Shown here: positions 43,123-52,223 of the stretch, piece after piece | How the letters are laid out: the number at the start of each line of letters is the position of its first letter | Numbering within the stretch: the first letter of the stretch is position 1 | DNA from: Clostridium sp. OF09-36 | Lineage (GTDB): Bacteria; Bacillota; Clostridia; Lachnospirales; Lachnospiraceae | DNA: 64,000 nucleotides | NCBI RefSeq assembly: GCF_003481985.1 | Contig: NZ_QUMD01000002.1 | Coordinates: forward strand, 186,001 to 250,000 | Reading direction: 5' to 3' | The notes under the pieces: model-generated | Seen by the model: only the letters and a program-made list of their open reading frames with translations | What the model was told of the DNA's origin: nothing | The model's database searches: none | Translations under genes and position numbers: made by a program

Positions 43123-45197
43123 GCTTTTGTACTCTCCTTTAATTTGATGCTTTGTAAATCATCCATCCAGATTTGTCTTGCCGCATCACTCGGCATACGC
43201 AGGTCTCCGCGCGGGGAAACCGCCACAGAACCAACCTTCGGGCCGTCCGGCAGACAGGAACGTTTAAACTGCTGTGCAAAGAACCTGCGGTAAAAGACGT
43301 TCAGCCATTTATAGATCACTTCTTTCTCATATTCTCCCTCAAATGCCTGAAGAGCCATCCGGTAGATTCTGGAAGGTTTAAAGCCAAATCTCAGCACATA
43401 GTAAAGGAAGAAATCGTGAAGCTCATACGGTCCGACCAGATCCTCAGTCTTCTGGGAGATGACACCATTCTCCGGCGGAAGCAGCTCCGGGCTTACCGGA
43501 GTGTCCAAAACATCCAGGAGCACTGCTTTGAGTTCCTCTTCGCCGCAGACATCTGCATAGTAGCGTACCAGATGGCGTACCAGCGTCTTCGGTACGGAAA
43601 CATTGACACCGTACATGGACATATGGTCACCATTGTAAGTAGCCCAGCCAAGCGCCAACTCCGACATATCGCCGGTTCCGATGACCATGCCGCCCACCTG
43701 GTTTGCGATATCCATGAGGATCTGGGTGCGCTCTCTGGCCTGGCCGTTCTCGTAAGTGACATCGTGCACCGTAATATCATGGCCGATATCTTCAAAATGC
43801 CGTGTCACCGATGCCTTAATACCAATTTCTTTTAAGGATGCCCCCAGCTTTCTGGTCATCTGGCAGGCATTCTGGTATGTCCGGTCCGTAGTTCCAAAGC
43901 ACGGCATGGTAATCGCATGGATCTGGCTGCGCGGAATATTAAGCATGTCAAATGCTCTCGCAGCTACCAAAAGAGCCAGTGTCGAATCCAGTCCACCGGA
44001 AATTCCAAGCACGACATGGCTGCAGCCGGTATGCTCCAGACGCTTTTTCAGTCCCATGGCCTGAATGGTGAAGATTTCCTCACAGCGGCGGCTTCGCTCC
44101 CGCGTATCGTGCGGAACGAAAGGCCGGTTGTCGATGTAGCGGAGCAGCTTTTCACCAGCCTGCATGCCGGAAACTGCTTTGCCGGTCTCCTGCCGGCTCT
44201 GACCAGTTTCCTGCTGGCTCTGTCCGTTTTCCTGCTGGTTCTGCCCGTTTTCCTGCTGGTTCTGCCCGTTTTTGCAACTGCTGCTGTTCTCCGCTCCAGC
44301 CACAGGAGCAAGGGAAAAATGGATCGTCTGATAACCGCTGCGGTCCGGTGCCGGGTACGTGGTCGTGCGGCGCCGTTCCGCGTTCAGCCGTTCCAGATCC
44401 ATGTCAGCGCAGACCGTTTCCGGTGCAAACCGCTTGGACTCTGCCAGACGTGTTCCATTCTCCGCAATGATATTGTGGCCTCCAAACACCAGGTCCTGTG
44501 TAGATTCGCCTTCCCCCGCATTAGCATAGACATAGCCGCAGATCAGTCGCGCAGACTGCCCGCAGATCAGCTCTCTCCGGTAAGAATCCTTTCCGACCAC
44601 TTCGTCGCTTGCAGAGCAGTTTGCAATGACTGTTGCGCCTGCAAGCGTATGCCGGATACTCGGCGGGCACGGAACCCATACATCCTCACAGATTTCTGCC
44701 GCTACTGTCAGCTTCGGGTATTCTTTGCAGGTAAACAAAAGATTGGTTCCCATAGACACCTGGGTATCCTGCCAGTCTGTCATAACCGGAGCTTCCATAC
44801 CCGGAGTAAAATGACGCAGCTCATAAAACTCCGAATAGTTTGGCAGGTTCGTTTTTGTAACCAGGCCAAGAAGCCCGCCATTGCAGATTGCTGCCGCTAC
44901 ATTATAAAGCTTGCCTTCATGCTCCCATGGGAGTCCCACAAATACCAGCATATGCTTATTTCTGGTGAATGATACGACTGTTTTCAGTTCTTCTTTTACC
45001 TGCTCCAGTAAAACCTCCTGTAAAAACAGGTCGTTACAGGTATACCCGGAAAGGCAAAGCTCCGGAAATACCAGAAGCTCTACGCCCTTTTTTCCGGCTT
45101 CTTCTATGATCCTGCAGATTTCCTGCCGGTTATAGACAGGATCTGCAACCTTAATCTTTGGTGTGGCTGCCGCAACGCGGATAAAGCCGTCTCTCAT
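43119..45197 (-). CDS. nadE: Glutamine-dependent NAD+ synthetase
   Basis: A 692-residue enzyme that makes NAD+ from deamido-NAD using glutamine. The N-terminal nitrilase-type glutaminase shows the Glu46, Lys115 and Cys170 triad (FPELCL, VTKTNLPN, AAEICEDVW). The synthetase domain has the ATP loop SGGLDS at 400-405. Between them, residues about 309-340 are a heptad-like Gln/Asn-rich repeat (GQNQQEN...) encoded by 21-base tandem repeats. The start at 45197 is preferred (AGGAGG 8 bases upstream); an ATG two codons earlier is too close. It precedes the RNA methyltransferase gene. Confidence 0.95.
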   Translation of the reverse strand: MRDGFIRVAAATPKIKVADPVYNRQEICRIIEEAGKKGVELLVFPELCLSGYTCNDLFLQEVLLEQVKEELKTVVSFTRNKHMLVFVGLPWEHEGKLYNVAAAICNGGLLGLVTKTNLPNYSEFYELRHFTPGMEAPVMTDWQDTQVSMGTNLLFTCKEYPKLTVAAEICEDVWVPCPPSIRHTLAGATVIANCSASDEVVGKDSYRRELICGQSARLICGYVYANAGEGESTQDLVFGGHNIIAENGTRLAESKRFAPETVCADMDLERLNAERRRTTTYPAPDRSGYQTIHFSLAPVAGAENSSSCKNGQNQQENGQNQQENGQSQQETGQSRQETGKAVSGMQAGEKLLRYIDNRPFVPHDTRERSRRCEEIFTIQAMGLKKRLEHTGCSHVVLGISGGLDSTLALLVAARAFDMLNIPRSQIHAITMPCFGTTDRTYQNACQMTRKLGASLKEIGIKASVTRHFEDIGHDITVHDVTYENGQARERTQILMDIANQVGGMVIGTGDMSELALGWATYNGDHMSMYGVNVSVPKTLVRHLVRYYADVCGEEELKAVLLDVLDTPVSPELLPPENGVISQKTEDLVGPYELHDFFLYYVLRFGFKPSRIYRMALQAFEGEYEKEVIYKWLNVFYRRFFAQQFKRSCLPDGPKVGSVAVSPRGDLRMPSDAARQIWMDDLQSIKLKESTKA
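44178..44270. repeat. 21-base tandem repeat inside nadE
   Basis: Units starting at 44199, 44220 and 44241 share the pattern CTG-CCGTTTTCCTGCTGG-T with near identity, with a diverged unit before and a partial one after. The repeat is in frame and encodes the Gln-rich linker of NadE. Confidence 0.8.
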
Positions 45198-45362
45198 GTT
45201 CATTTCCTCCTGACGGAATGTGTATACAAAAAACAGGTCCCGTTTCAGTGCATACTATTGCAGACAGTATACCATATCCTGCATCAAAAATAAAGCATGA
45301 GAAACTTCCAATTCCATTTACATTCCTGACATTTTCCTGTACAATGACATACGGTGATTGCC

Positions 45363-45394
45363 GTTACTGTCTGCGTAATGCGCAAACAGTAACA
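45363..45394. repeat. Hairpin upstream of the Rrf2 regulator
   Basis: GTTACTGT-TGCG and CGCA-ACAGTAAC form a long stem with a small bulge and loop. The right arm ending AACAGTAAC is repeated near 15882 and 60508. No T run follows. Confidence 0.5.
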
Positions 45395-45442
45395 CTTGTC
45401 GGACACATATACGTGTGCGGCAGCATACAAGGAGGAATAACC

Positions 45443-45874
45443 ATGAGAATATCAACCAAAGGACGATATGCACTGCGTATGATGATCGAATTCGGGCTGA
45501 ATCCGGATGAGTGCACCAAGATCAGCCAGGTAGCTGCGCGTCAGGGCATTTCCGATAAATATCTGGAACAGATTGTTTCACTTCTTCACAAAGCAGGCTA
45601 TGTGCGGAGTATCCGCGGAGCCCAGGGCGGCTATATGCTTACCAGAAAACCGGAAGAATACACGGTAGGCATGATCCTCCGCGCTGCAGAGGGAAGCCTT
45701 GCGCCGGTCTCCTGTCTGGATGAAGACATCAACCACTGTGAACACGCCGGGCGCTGCACCACCCTGACTGTCTGGCAGAAATTAAAGGATGCCATCGACG
45801 ATGTCGTCGACCACACCACGCTGGCTGACCTGATCGAGGAACAGCGCAACATGCCGGAAGCCAACTTAATGTGA
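45443..45874 (+). CDS. Rrf2-family (IscR-like) iron-sulfur regulator
   Basis: A 143-residue regulator. The N-terminal winged helix (MRISTKGRYALRMMIEFG, ISDKYLEQIVSLLHKAGYVRSIRGAQGGY) is followed by three cysteines at 91, 99 and 105 that resemble an iron-sulfur ligand set. IscR-type proteins sense cluster status and control iron-sulfur assembly genes. The start has AAGGAGG 7 bases upstream; longer in-frame readings through the upstream hairpins are not credible. The isc/suf genes it might control are not in the window; it is divergent from nadE, whose product supports a possible redox link. Confidence 0.9.
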   Translation: MRISTKGRYALRMMIEFGLNPDECTKISQVAARQGISDKYLEQIVSLLHKAGYVRSIRGAQGGYMLTRKPEEYTVGMILRAAEGSLAPVSCLDEDINHCEHAGRCTTLTVWQKLKDAIDDVVDHTTLADLIEEQRNMPEANLM

Positions 45875-45943
45875 TTTTTTCCATCTGTATATTTATCCAT
45901 CTGCATATTTATGCAAATTTTTAATGAATATGCCATGGAATCC

Positions 45944-45995
45944 AAAAGGAGTATCGCACAGCGCCAACTACGCTTTCATCTGCGATACTCCTTTT
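45944..45995. terminator. Bidirectional terminator between the Rrf2 gene and the ABC permease gene
   Basis: AAAAGGAGTATCGCA and TGCGATACTCCTTTT are perfect 15-base complements with a 22-base loop and A/T-rich flanks, serving both convergent genes. Confidence 0.85.
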
Positions 45996-46000
45996 CGTTT

Positions 46001-48253
46001 TTAAAATCCCATCCGTTCTTTTACAAGAGCAGGGATCTCTCCCTTTTTGAAGAAACTGTTGTATGTATTCTCGGTCTCATCTCCATTTTCTGCTTTTTGC
46101 GTGGTATCTGCCACGGTCACTTCTACCGTAAGGTCTTCCTCCTCATACATTGGGTCATAATGCAGCATCCGCTCATTTCTGGTCATATTTCCGAGCGCCC
46201 TGATCTCAGAAGGATCTGTGAATGTGATCACCTGGTATTCGTCACTTCCCGGTACATAGCCACGCACAGTTACGGAAACGATCTTGTCAGAAAGACTGCT
46301 ATCGTCAACCGATATGCCAGACTGTTCCAGCAAAGCAATCGTCTTTTTAAAAGAAGGATATACCGGATAAAATGCCTCGTCCCGCACATCACTGCTGTAA
46401 GAATACCGCCACGGATACATTTCGGCCTGATTGCGGTTTTCCTTCTGGTTCCACCATGCAATAGCCTGTTCCTCTTCTTCTGTGGTAAAGCGGATCAGGC
46501 CAAGCGGCATTTCTTCTTTCATCGTGTCGAGTGTCAATGCTGCAAACTCCTGCTGGTAAGCATGGAGTAATTCTGCCCGCTGGCTGTCAGTCAGGTTTTT
46601 CAGATTCTGGTCTCCGCTGGAACGGCTCTTCCGGTAGCGGACATTGGCAAACTGCTCCGGCTGTGCAGAAAGGAGCGGATAGGCTCCACTCTGGTACTCC
46701 GCGTCCTGTTGTAATTCTTTAAGCAGTTCATAGCTCTTTGTCATATCGATGGTATAATTCCTGCTCACCACACGGCCGCTCTTTAAAGTATAGAAGACTG
46801 TTGCCATGGTATAAACCGGCTGTACCTCCTGCGCGGCCGTTTCAGCTGCTCCCACCTGCTGCGCTGCCTCCTGATAAACCATTTGCCTTCCGCCTGCCGC
46901 ATTCCACTGCTCTTTCAGCCGTCTGTTTTCTTCGATACCTGCTGCTGCGATATTCAGCACTGTATCCAGGTCATTGCACTGCATGTGCTTTGCAATATAA
47001 CTGCCAGACAGTTCGTCTGCATAGGTGTACACGGTATAAGGTCCGTCATTTTCTTTCTCCACATTTCCATAAGAAACCCAGCGGTTCAGATTGCTGATGT
47101 CCACCGCGGCATACTGTACTTTTTGTGCAGATGGCAGGTATGCATCGTACCCAAACAAGTCAAAGCGGAAGGAAAACACAACAGCCAGTGCCACAGCCAC
47201 GCAGCATACAAGCTGCATTTTTTGTGCGAACAGCTTTCGGAAATCGAAATGATAGATACTCTCGATCACACAGTGGGCAATCATGCTTCCGCAAATGACG
47301 CCAAATGCCATCCAGCCGTTAGAATTCTGCATCGACCACAAAAATCCACCCATGCCAAGTCCACTCAGCACCGTGATGAGCACACGGACGATCGGGCAGC
47401 TAGGTCCAAAAGCCATGGCACGCCCTGCTGCTTCCGACCGGCGTTTCCGGTAAAGGAACAGAGCCGCTGCAGCAAGGATCACGGAAACCAGAAAGGCAGC
47501 TCCCGCCGCAGGCCAGACTGGCTTTCCATCCACATAGCAGGAGATGGAGTGTATGTATTCCATGACCGGAGAAATGCGGGAAACAGATTCGGTTATCCCG
47601 TTATAGTTTTCATAACTGTAGGACAGAAAAAATGTGTTGAAAAATGATTCTACAATTACCGCTGCCAGAGGTACATAAAACATCAGCACCATGCTTCCAA
47701 AAAAGCCCACCACCAGATGCCCGGTCAGCATTGACGCGATCACCACAGTGGTATAGCACAAAATATAATAGATCAGGTGAAATGCGCAGGCACTGGCTGC
47801 AGTCCCGCACAAAAGCTCCATATCGACTCCGTTTGCTGCACACACGATCACAGATGCGATCAGTGCTACTGCATAGGGGATTGCCGGCATCAGGATTCCA
47901 TCGAGGTAATGCACAAGAAACAGCTTTTCCCTCCGGACCGGAATACTGTGGTAAAAATCTACACGGCTTTTCGAATTTAAATAGGAAAAGCTGCTAAGTC
48001 CGCAGATCAGGGAAACAAGGACAACCCCAAACACCGTCATGCCATTCTCAAAAGACAGCCACTTGATTGCTTCTGTTGTAAACCATTTAAGCCCCAGCTC
48101 CGCTGTCTCACACTCCCGCACTGCTCTTCCTGCCAGAAATACCAGAAATACCGGATAAAGGAAAAAGCAGCCAAGTGCAATGAGAGCCGGTGCCCACAGA
48201 CGGTTTTTCCAATCCTCACGCATGAGCTTAAAATATAAGTTTTTTGACGTCAT
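46001..48253 (-). CDS. ABC transporter permease with a large extra domain
   Basis: A 750-residue ABC-2-type membrane protein. Residues 1-380 contain about eight to ten hydrophobic spans, including FHLIYYILCYTTVVIASMLTG, and the rest is a large soluble domain with an additional Gln/Ala-rich stretch. The start overlaps the ATPase gene by 26 bases. It forms a three-gene unit with the ATPase and a YtrA regulator, resembling ytr-type export systems for bacitracin-like or cell-envelope compounds. The transported substrate is unknown. The large soluble domain is unusual in size and matches no domain I can name. Confidence 0.82.
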   Translation of the reverse strand: MTSKNLYFKLMREDWKNRLWAPALIALGCFFLYPVFLVFLAGRAVRECETAELGLKWFTTEAIKWLSFENGMTVFGVVLVSLICGLSSFSYLNSKSRVDFYHSIPVRREKLFLVHYLDGILMPAIPYAVALIASVIVCAANGVDMELLCGTAASACAFHLIYYILCYTTVVIASMLTGHLVVGFFGSMVLMFYVPLAAVIVESFFNTFFLSYSYENYNGITESVSRISPVMEYIHSISCYVDGKPVWPAAGAAFLVSVILAAAALFLYRKRRSEAAGRAMAFGPSCPIVRVLITVLSGLGMGGFLWSMQNSNGWMAFGVICGSMIAHCVIESIYHFDFRKLFAQKMQLVCCVAVALAVVFSFRFDLFGYDAYLPSAQKVQYAAVDISNLNRWVSYGNVEKENDGPYTVYTYADELSGSYIAKHMQCNDLDTVLNIAAAGIEENRRLKEQWNAAGGRQMVYQEAAQQVGAAETAAQEVQPVYTMATVFYTLKSGRVVSRNYTIDMTKSYELLKELQQDAEYQSGAYPLLSAQPEQFANVRYRKSRSSGDQNLKNLTDSQRAELLHAYQQEFAALTLDTMKEEMPLGLIRFTTEEEEQAIAWWNQKENRNQAEMYPWRYSYSSDVRDEAFYPVYPSFKKTIALLEQSGISVDDSSLSDKIVSVTVRGYVPGSDEYQVITFTDPSEIRALGNMTRNERMLHYDPMYEEEDLTVEVTVADTTQKAENGDETENTYNSFFKKGEIPALVKERMGF

Positions 48254-49127
48254 AGCCGACTACCTCCGTTTCGCTGATAAAGATTTCCTCCAGAGACAAA
48301 GGAATAGTCTCATAAAATACAGGTTCTGCCTTCTGCATAAGATATTCCACACGCCCCAGCTCCCCACGCACGGTCAGAGTCAGAAGCTTTCCACGCCGCT
48401 CTGTCTTTAAGATTTCAAGCCCCTCAATGTCCTCCGGCCTTGTTCCTTCTTTTAATACGCACTGCACCTTATGCAGATTCATTTTCATTTCGTCCAGATC
48501 GCGGCTTAACAGGATACCGCCTTTATGGAGCAGCCCCACATGGTCGCAGATATCTTCCAGCTCCCGTAAGTTGTGGGAAGCGATGATCGGTGTCAGATTC
48601 CGTTCCTCCATGTCATTGGCAAAAATACTCTTAACCGCCTGGCGCATGACCGGGTCAAGGCCGTCAAAGGTCTCGTCACAGAACAGATACTCTGTCCCCG
48701 CACAAATTCCGCAGAGAATGGAAACCTGCTTTTTCATGCCCTTGGAAAATGTATTGATCTTGCGGTTTTTCTGCAGGCCAAAGCTGTTCATAAGCGTGTC
48801 GAAACGGGACACATCAAAGTCCGGGTAGACAATGCGGTAATAGTTCATCATGTCCTGTGGCGTCGCATTCCCGAAGAAATACTGGTCATCGGAAATATAA
48901 AAGAACTTCCGTTTTGCTGCCTCGTTCTCATAAATATCCATGCCATCGACCGTAATATTTCCCTCGTCCGGCTTCAAAACACCTGCTGCCATGCGCAGAA
49001 ATGTACTCTTCCCGGCTCCGTTAGTCCCGATGAGGCCAAATACGTTTCCTTCCCGGATCTTGGCGCTGATATGATCCACCGCGAGGATATCATCGAATTT
49101 TTTTGTAAGGTTGGTTGCCTCTATCAT
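48228..49127 (-). CDS. ABC transporter ATP-binding protein
   Basis: A 299-residue ATPase. Walker A GTNGAGKST is at residues 34-42, the signature region reads FSKGMKKQVSI, and Walker B is LFCDETFDGLDP. The C-terminal 80 residues extend beyond the core and are typical of YtrB-like subunits. It overlaps the permease gene by 26 bases and the regulator gene by 4, so the three are translationally coupled. Confidence 0.93.
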   Translation of the reverse strand: MIEATNLTKKFDDILAVDHISAKIREGNVFGLIGTNGAGKSTFLRMAAGVLKPDEGNITVDGMDIYENEAAKRKFFYISDDQYFFGNATPQDMMNYYRIVYPDFDVSRFDTLMNSFGLQKNRKINTFSKGMKKQVSILCGICAGTEYLFCDETFDGLDPVMRQAVKSIFANDMEERNLTPIIASHNLRELEDICDHVGLLHKGGILLSRDLDEMKMNLHKVQCVLKEGTRPEDIEGLEILKTERRGKLLTLTVRGELGRVEYLMQKAEPVFYETIPLSLEEIFISETEVVGYDVKKLIF

Positions 49128-49498
49128 ACTATTTCCTCTCCTCCAAACTGTTCCTCCGCCATGCGGGTAAACTCTTTTTTATCTATACCAAGGCTCCTTG
49201 CCTCTGCTGCAAGAGCTGCCACCTTCTCTTCCAGTTCCCGGTGCTTCTGCTCCCGGAGCCTGCTGATGCTTCCCACAAAGCTGCCACGCCCCTTCACGGA
49301 ATAAATAAAACCATTCCGCTCCAGCTCTGCATAAGCCCGTTGTATGGTATTGGGGTTGATGGAGAGCTCTGTTGCCAGTGAACGTACCGACGGCATTTGC
49401 ACATCCTCTTCCAGAACACCAAGGATCATCAGCTCCTTTAAGCGGTCCGCTACCTGTTCATAGATTGGACGGCTGTCTTTATAATCCAGATGAATCAT
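49124..49498 (-). CDS. GntR-family regulator, YtrA subfamily
   Basis: A 124-residue repressor with the GntR winged helix (YEQVADRLKELMILGVLEEDVQMPSVRSLATELSINPNTIQRAY, read here only as landmarks around QMPSVRSLA and NPNTIQRAY), and the short all-helical C-terminal dimerisation domain of the YtrA group. Members autoregulate their ABC-transporter operons. A perfect inverted repeat in its promoter (49525-49551) is the expected operator. It is the first gene of the unit. Confidence 0.93.
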   Translation of the reverse strand: MIHLDYKDSRPIYEQVADRLKELMILGVLEEDVQMPSVRSLATELSINPNTIQRAYAELERNGFIYSVKGRGSFVGSISRLREQKHRELEEKVAALAAEARSLGIDKKEFTRMAEEQFGGEEIV

Positions 49499-49524
49499 GT
49501 TCCTGCGTTCTCTCCTTTCTGTAT

Positions 49525-49551
49525 AAGTGTATTAATCATCTTAATACACTT
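49525..49551. promoter_or_regulatory. Perfect inverted repeat, operator of the YtrA-type operon
   Basis: The 11-base arms AAGTGTATTAA and TTAATACACTT are perfect complements around 5 bases, 26 bases upstream of the regulator start. It resembles the AT-rich YtrA operators. A TTGACT -35 candidate lies just upstream at 49559-49564 (minus strand). Confidence 0.7.
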
Positions 49552-49637
49552 ATATCACAGTCAAGTTGGAAATGCAACCACATCTTTCCAAAATACTATA
49601 TTTTTTCATAATATCACCTAGCTGCCGGCTTGTTATC

Positions 49638-50309
49638 CTAAAAGCCAGTCTGCACCAGCTCCTGGTAAAGAGACTGGCTGCAGCTTAGATCGATCTTTCC
49701 CAATTCGTCTAAAAGCAGCCCTGGTTCATAATTTCTTCCAAAGTCCAGATCGTGGACAAAATAAGAAATCTCGCCTCCCTGGTCACGCATCAAAAGCTCC
49801 AGAAGGTAAATGATATGGTCTTTCGCCAGAACCGGAAGCTTTTCTTCTATTCTTAATGTCTCCAGGATATTGACAAACTCTGTTTCCCCTACCGGTGGCT
49901 CCGATACATCCGTCCTGCGGTAAACCACCTCTGCCGGTTCCTGCCCGCAGATAACCAGCATACTGTCTGGATGCAGCGTGCCGCCCGGCCATTGCTTCTG
50001 CCCTCCCTCATTGATGAAATAACAATATTCCTCCGTATTCAGCCTGGCAAATAGTTCCGTAAGGTCTTCACACTCAGGCCATATTGCCGTAAGCCCGGAA
50101 AGGTCCTCTGCCTTTTCTTTTTCCTGCTTCTGGATAAAACGAACTACAAAACAATCGAATTCGTATAAGGAACGGAAACCACCATAACGAAAGCTATTAA
50201 CAATGTGCATGCCACACCCGCTTCTTACCGGACGCATATCGCATTCGATTCTGCGCGTCACATAGCAGGTTCCGTCTTCGTCTGCATAAATAAGTCTTCC
50301 TTTTTTCAT
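49638..50309 (-). CDS. Uncharacterised cytoplasmic protein
   Basis: A 223-residue protein that I do not recognise. The start at 50309 is set by AGGAGG 7 bases upstream of ATG AAA; longer in-frame readings cross a palindrome. It has mixed alpha/beta composition with no membrane span or signal peptide. Segments such as FRYGGFRSLYEFDCFVVRF and YFVHDLDFGRNYEPG are conserved-looking but not diagnostic. It is preceded by an XRE-like regulator and a MATE pump in the same direction. Confidence 0.65.
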   Translation of the reverse strand: MKKGRLIYADEDGTCYVTRRIECDMRPVRSGCGMHIVNSFRYGGFRSLYEFDCFVVRFIQKQEKEKAEDLSGLTAIWPECEDLTELFARLNTEEYCYFINEGGQKQWPGGTLHPDSMLVICGQEPAEVVYRRTDVSEPPVGETEFVNILETLRIEEKLPVLAKDHIIYLLELLMRDQGGEISYFVHDLDFGRNYEPGLLLDELGKIDLSCSQSLYQELVQTGF

Positions 50310-50374
50310 AAAAAAACCTCCTGTCATTCCCAAACCGGTTATGACAAGAGGATAAAACATCAGTTCGTTTTTGT

Positions 50375-50395
50375 CATTGGACAAATGGTCCAATG
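50375..50395. promoter_or_regulatory. Palindrome upstream of the unknown gene
   Basis: The 8-base arms CATTGGAC and GTCCAATG enclose 5 bases, between the XRE-like regulator and the unknown gene. It may be an operator or a weak hairpin, since the plus strand reads a T run after it. Confidence 0.4.
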
Positions 50396-50411
50396 CTTTT
50401 TATTTATGATA

Positions 50412-50732
50412 TTATGCTGTCTTTTGTTGAAAATACTTTAGATAAGAAACCAGATACTCTTTTCCGTGAAATGCCTCCAGGTAAACCGGTTTTTCCCCGC
50501 ATCCGGCCAGAAGATCTTCCATATGTACCCCAAAAAGCCTGCTGAGCGCATATAAATGATCTACAGAGGGAAGTGTTTTCCCCCGGAGCCACCGGTAAAC
50601 AGGCTGGGGACAGGAAAGGTGCAGGTAATCCTGTATTTCACGGATATTATAGCCAGCCCTGCGGATCTGATACCGCAATGACTTTCCGCTCTGGCTGACA
50701 TCCAGTCCCGGATACTGATCATTTCTCTCCAT
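50412..50732 (-). CDS. XRE-like helix-turn-helix protein
   Basis: A 106-residue protein with an HTH of the XRE/Cro type (IREIQDYLHLSCPQPVYRWLRGKTLPSVDHLYALSRLF, landmarks IREIQDYLHL and GKTLPSVDHL). The start ATG at 50732 has AGGTG at 6 bases; GTG three codons earlier is an alternative. It overlaps the MATE gene by 14 bases. Position suggests it regulates this cluster, but no site is proven. Confidence 0.8.
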   Translation of the reverse strand: MERNDQYPGLDVSQSGKSLRYQIRRAGYNIREIQDYLHLSCPQPVYRWLRGKTLPSVDHLYALSRLFGVHMEDLLAGCGEKPVYLEAFHGKEYLVSYLKYFQQKTA

Positions 50733-52107
50733 ATTTTTCACCTCGCAGATATTCCATCCGCTTTAACTCCGGAAGAACCGTGCACAGCATTGTCACAAAG
50801 CACAGGCTTCCTCCGATGACATTAGAAACCGGTTCTGCCAGAAACACACCGTCCGTCCCCATATGTAAAGCATAAGGCATGAAATAAGTAAGCGGAACGA
50901 CAATAAACACCTTTCGGAGCAGCGAAAAGAAGATCGCATGCTTCTTTTTGTTCAATGACTTAAATACTGTTTGTCCAAAGTACTGCAGATCCATAAAAAT
51001 AAATGCTGTAAAATACTGCTTCAATGCCGGAACCGCATCCTGTAAAAGAAGTGGATCGGAGCTGAATATCTGGATCAGAACGTCCGGCACCAGTATGATG
51101 CTGCTCCACATGATGGCCGTATAGCAAAGCATCATAAGCCCCATCACGATTCCGGCCTTTCTGACACGCGCCGGGCGGCGGGCACCGTAATTATAGCTCA
51201 GAATCGGGGATGATCCATCATTGATCGCAGAGATCGGGGTTTCTACCAGCTGGCGCACGCTGGACACGATCGTCATGACCGAAATGTAAATATCACCGCC
51301 TGTGACACCAAGCACATGGTTGCAGCAGATCGTTACCAGGCTGTTGGTCAGCTGCATCACAAAGCCAGCTGTGCCAAGACTGACAATATCCTTCGCATAA
51401 CCTGTGCACGCTTTCATCTCATGTTTTCTAAGAAAGCGCACCTTTAATTCCGATTTCCTGGTTAGGAAAAACAGTACAAATGCCGCTGACATACACTGCG
51501 AAATAACGGTAGCAATTGCTGCCCCGCGTACTCCAAAACCAAGGACAAAAATAAACAGCGGATCCAGAACAAGGTTGGCAGCCGCACCGATCGCAACCGA
51601 AAGCATTCCGATCAGGGAATATCCCTGCGCATTAATAAACGGGTTCATGCCAACCGCGATCATCGACGGCAGTGTGCCAGTCAGATAGATCATCATATAA
51701 GGAAGCGCATAAACCATGGCTCCTTCGGAGGCACCAAATAAAATCAGGATCTGACGCATAAACAAAAATCCTGCCAGCATGAGTGCAACTCCGGTAAAGC
51801 AAAGCATGGTAAACGATGTGTTCATAATATCGTTTGCTTCGCGTTCTTCCTTTTTGCCCCTGCGGATAGAAAATAGCGGTGCACCACCGCTTCCATATAA
51901 ATTAGAAAATGCAGTAATGATCACGATCAGAGGAAAGCACAATCCCACTGCACCAAGTGCTATTGTTCCCACCTCCGGGATCCGGGCGATGTAAATGCGG
52001 TCTACTATATTATACAGCAGATTCAGCATCTGGGCTACCAGCATTGGGACTGCCGCTCCCAGAATATTGCCGGTTACCGTGCCATGTTCAAAATCGATTC
52101 GTTTCAT
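50719..52107 (-). CDS. MATE-family multidrug efflux protein
   Basis: A 462-residue protein with 12 predicted membrane spans. It has two homologous halves with the MATE start pattern GAAVPMLVAQMLNLLYNIVDRIYI and the conserved P-rich and G-rich segments (NPFINAQGYSLIG, VTGGDIYISVMTIV). These pumps export cationic drugs with Na+ or H+. It is divergent from a LysR regulator across 116 bases and its 3' end overlaps the XRE-like gene. A second, decayed MATE gene lies at 55371-55970. Confidence 0.92.
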   Translation of the reverse strand: MKRIDFEHGTVTGNILGAAVPMLVAQMLNLLYNIVDRIYIARIPEVGTIALGAVGLCFPLIVIITAFSNLYGSGGAPLFSIRRGKKEEREANDIMNTSFTMLCFTGVALMLAGFLFMRQILILFGASEGAMVYALPYMMIYLTGTLPSMIAVGMNPFINAQGYSLIGMLSVAIGAAANLVLDPLFIFVLGFGVRGAAIATVISQCMSAAFVLFFLTRKSELKVRFLRKHEMKACTGYAKDIVSLGTAGFVMQLTNSLVTICCNHVLGVTGGDIYISVMTIVSSVRQLVETPISAINDGSSPILSYNYGARRPARVRKAGIVMGLMMLCYTAIMWSSIILVPDVLIQIFSSDPLLLQDAVPALKQYFTAFIFMDLQYFGQTVFKSLNKKKHAIFFSLLRKVFIVVPLTYFMPYALHMGTDGVFLAEPVSNVIGGSLCFVTMLCTVLPELKRMEYLRGEKYGEK

Positions 52108-52223
52108 AAATCCTTCATCCCTTTTTTATTCTTGCATTTGAGTATAGCACGAGGTATTCTATATGTAAATTATTGTTTTTATATGGGAAATAAATATTTT
52201 TTGTATAGAAAGGTGAGGCTATT

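Noticed and set aside
43493..44311. Open frames within nadE on either strand, including the one from its 21-base repeats
   Set aside because: They overlap a well conserved gene and are by-products of its composition.
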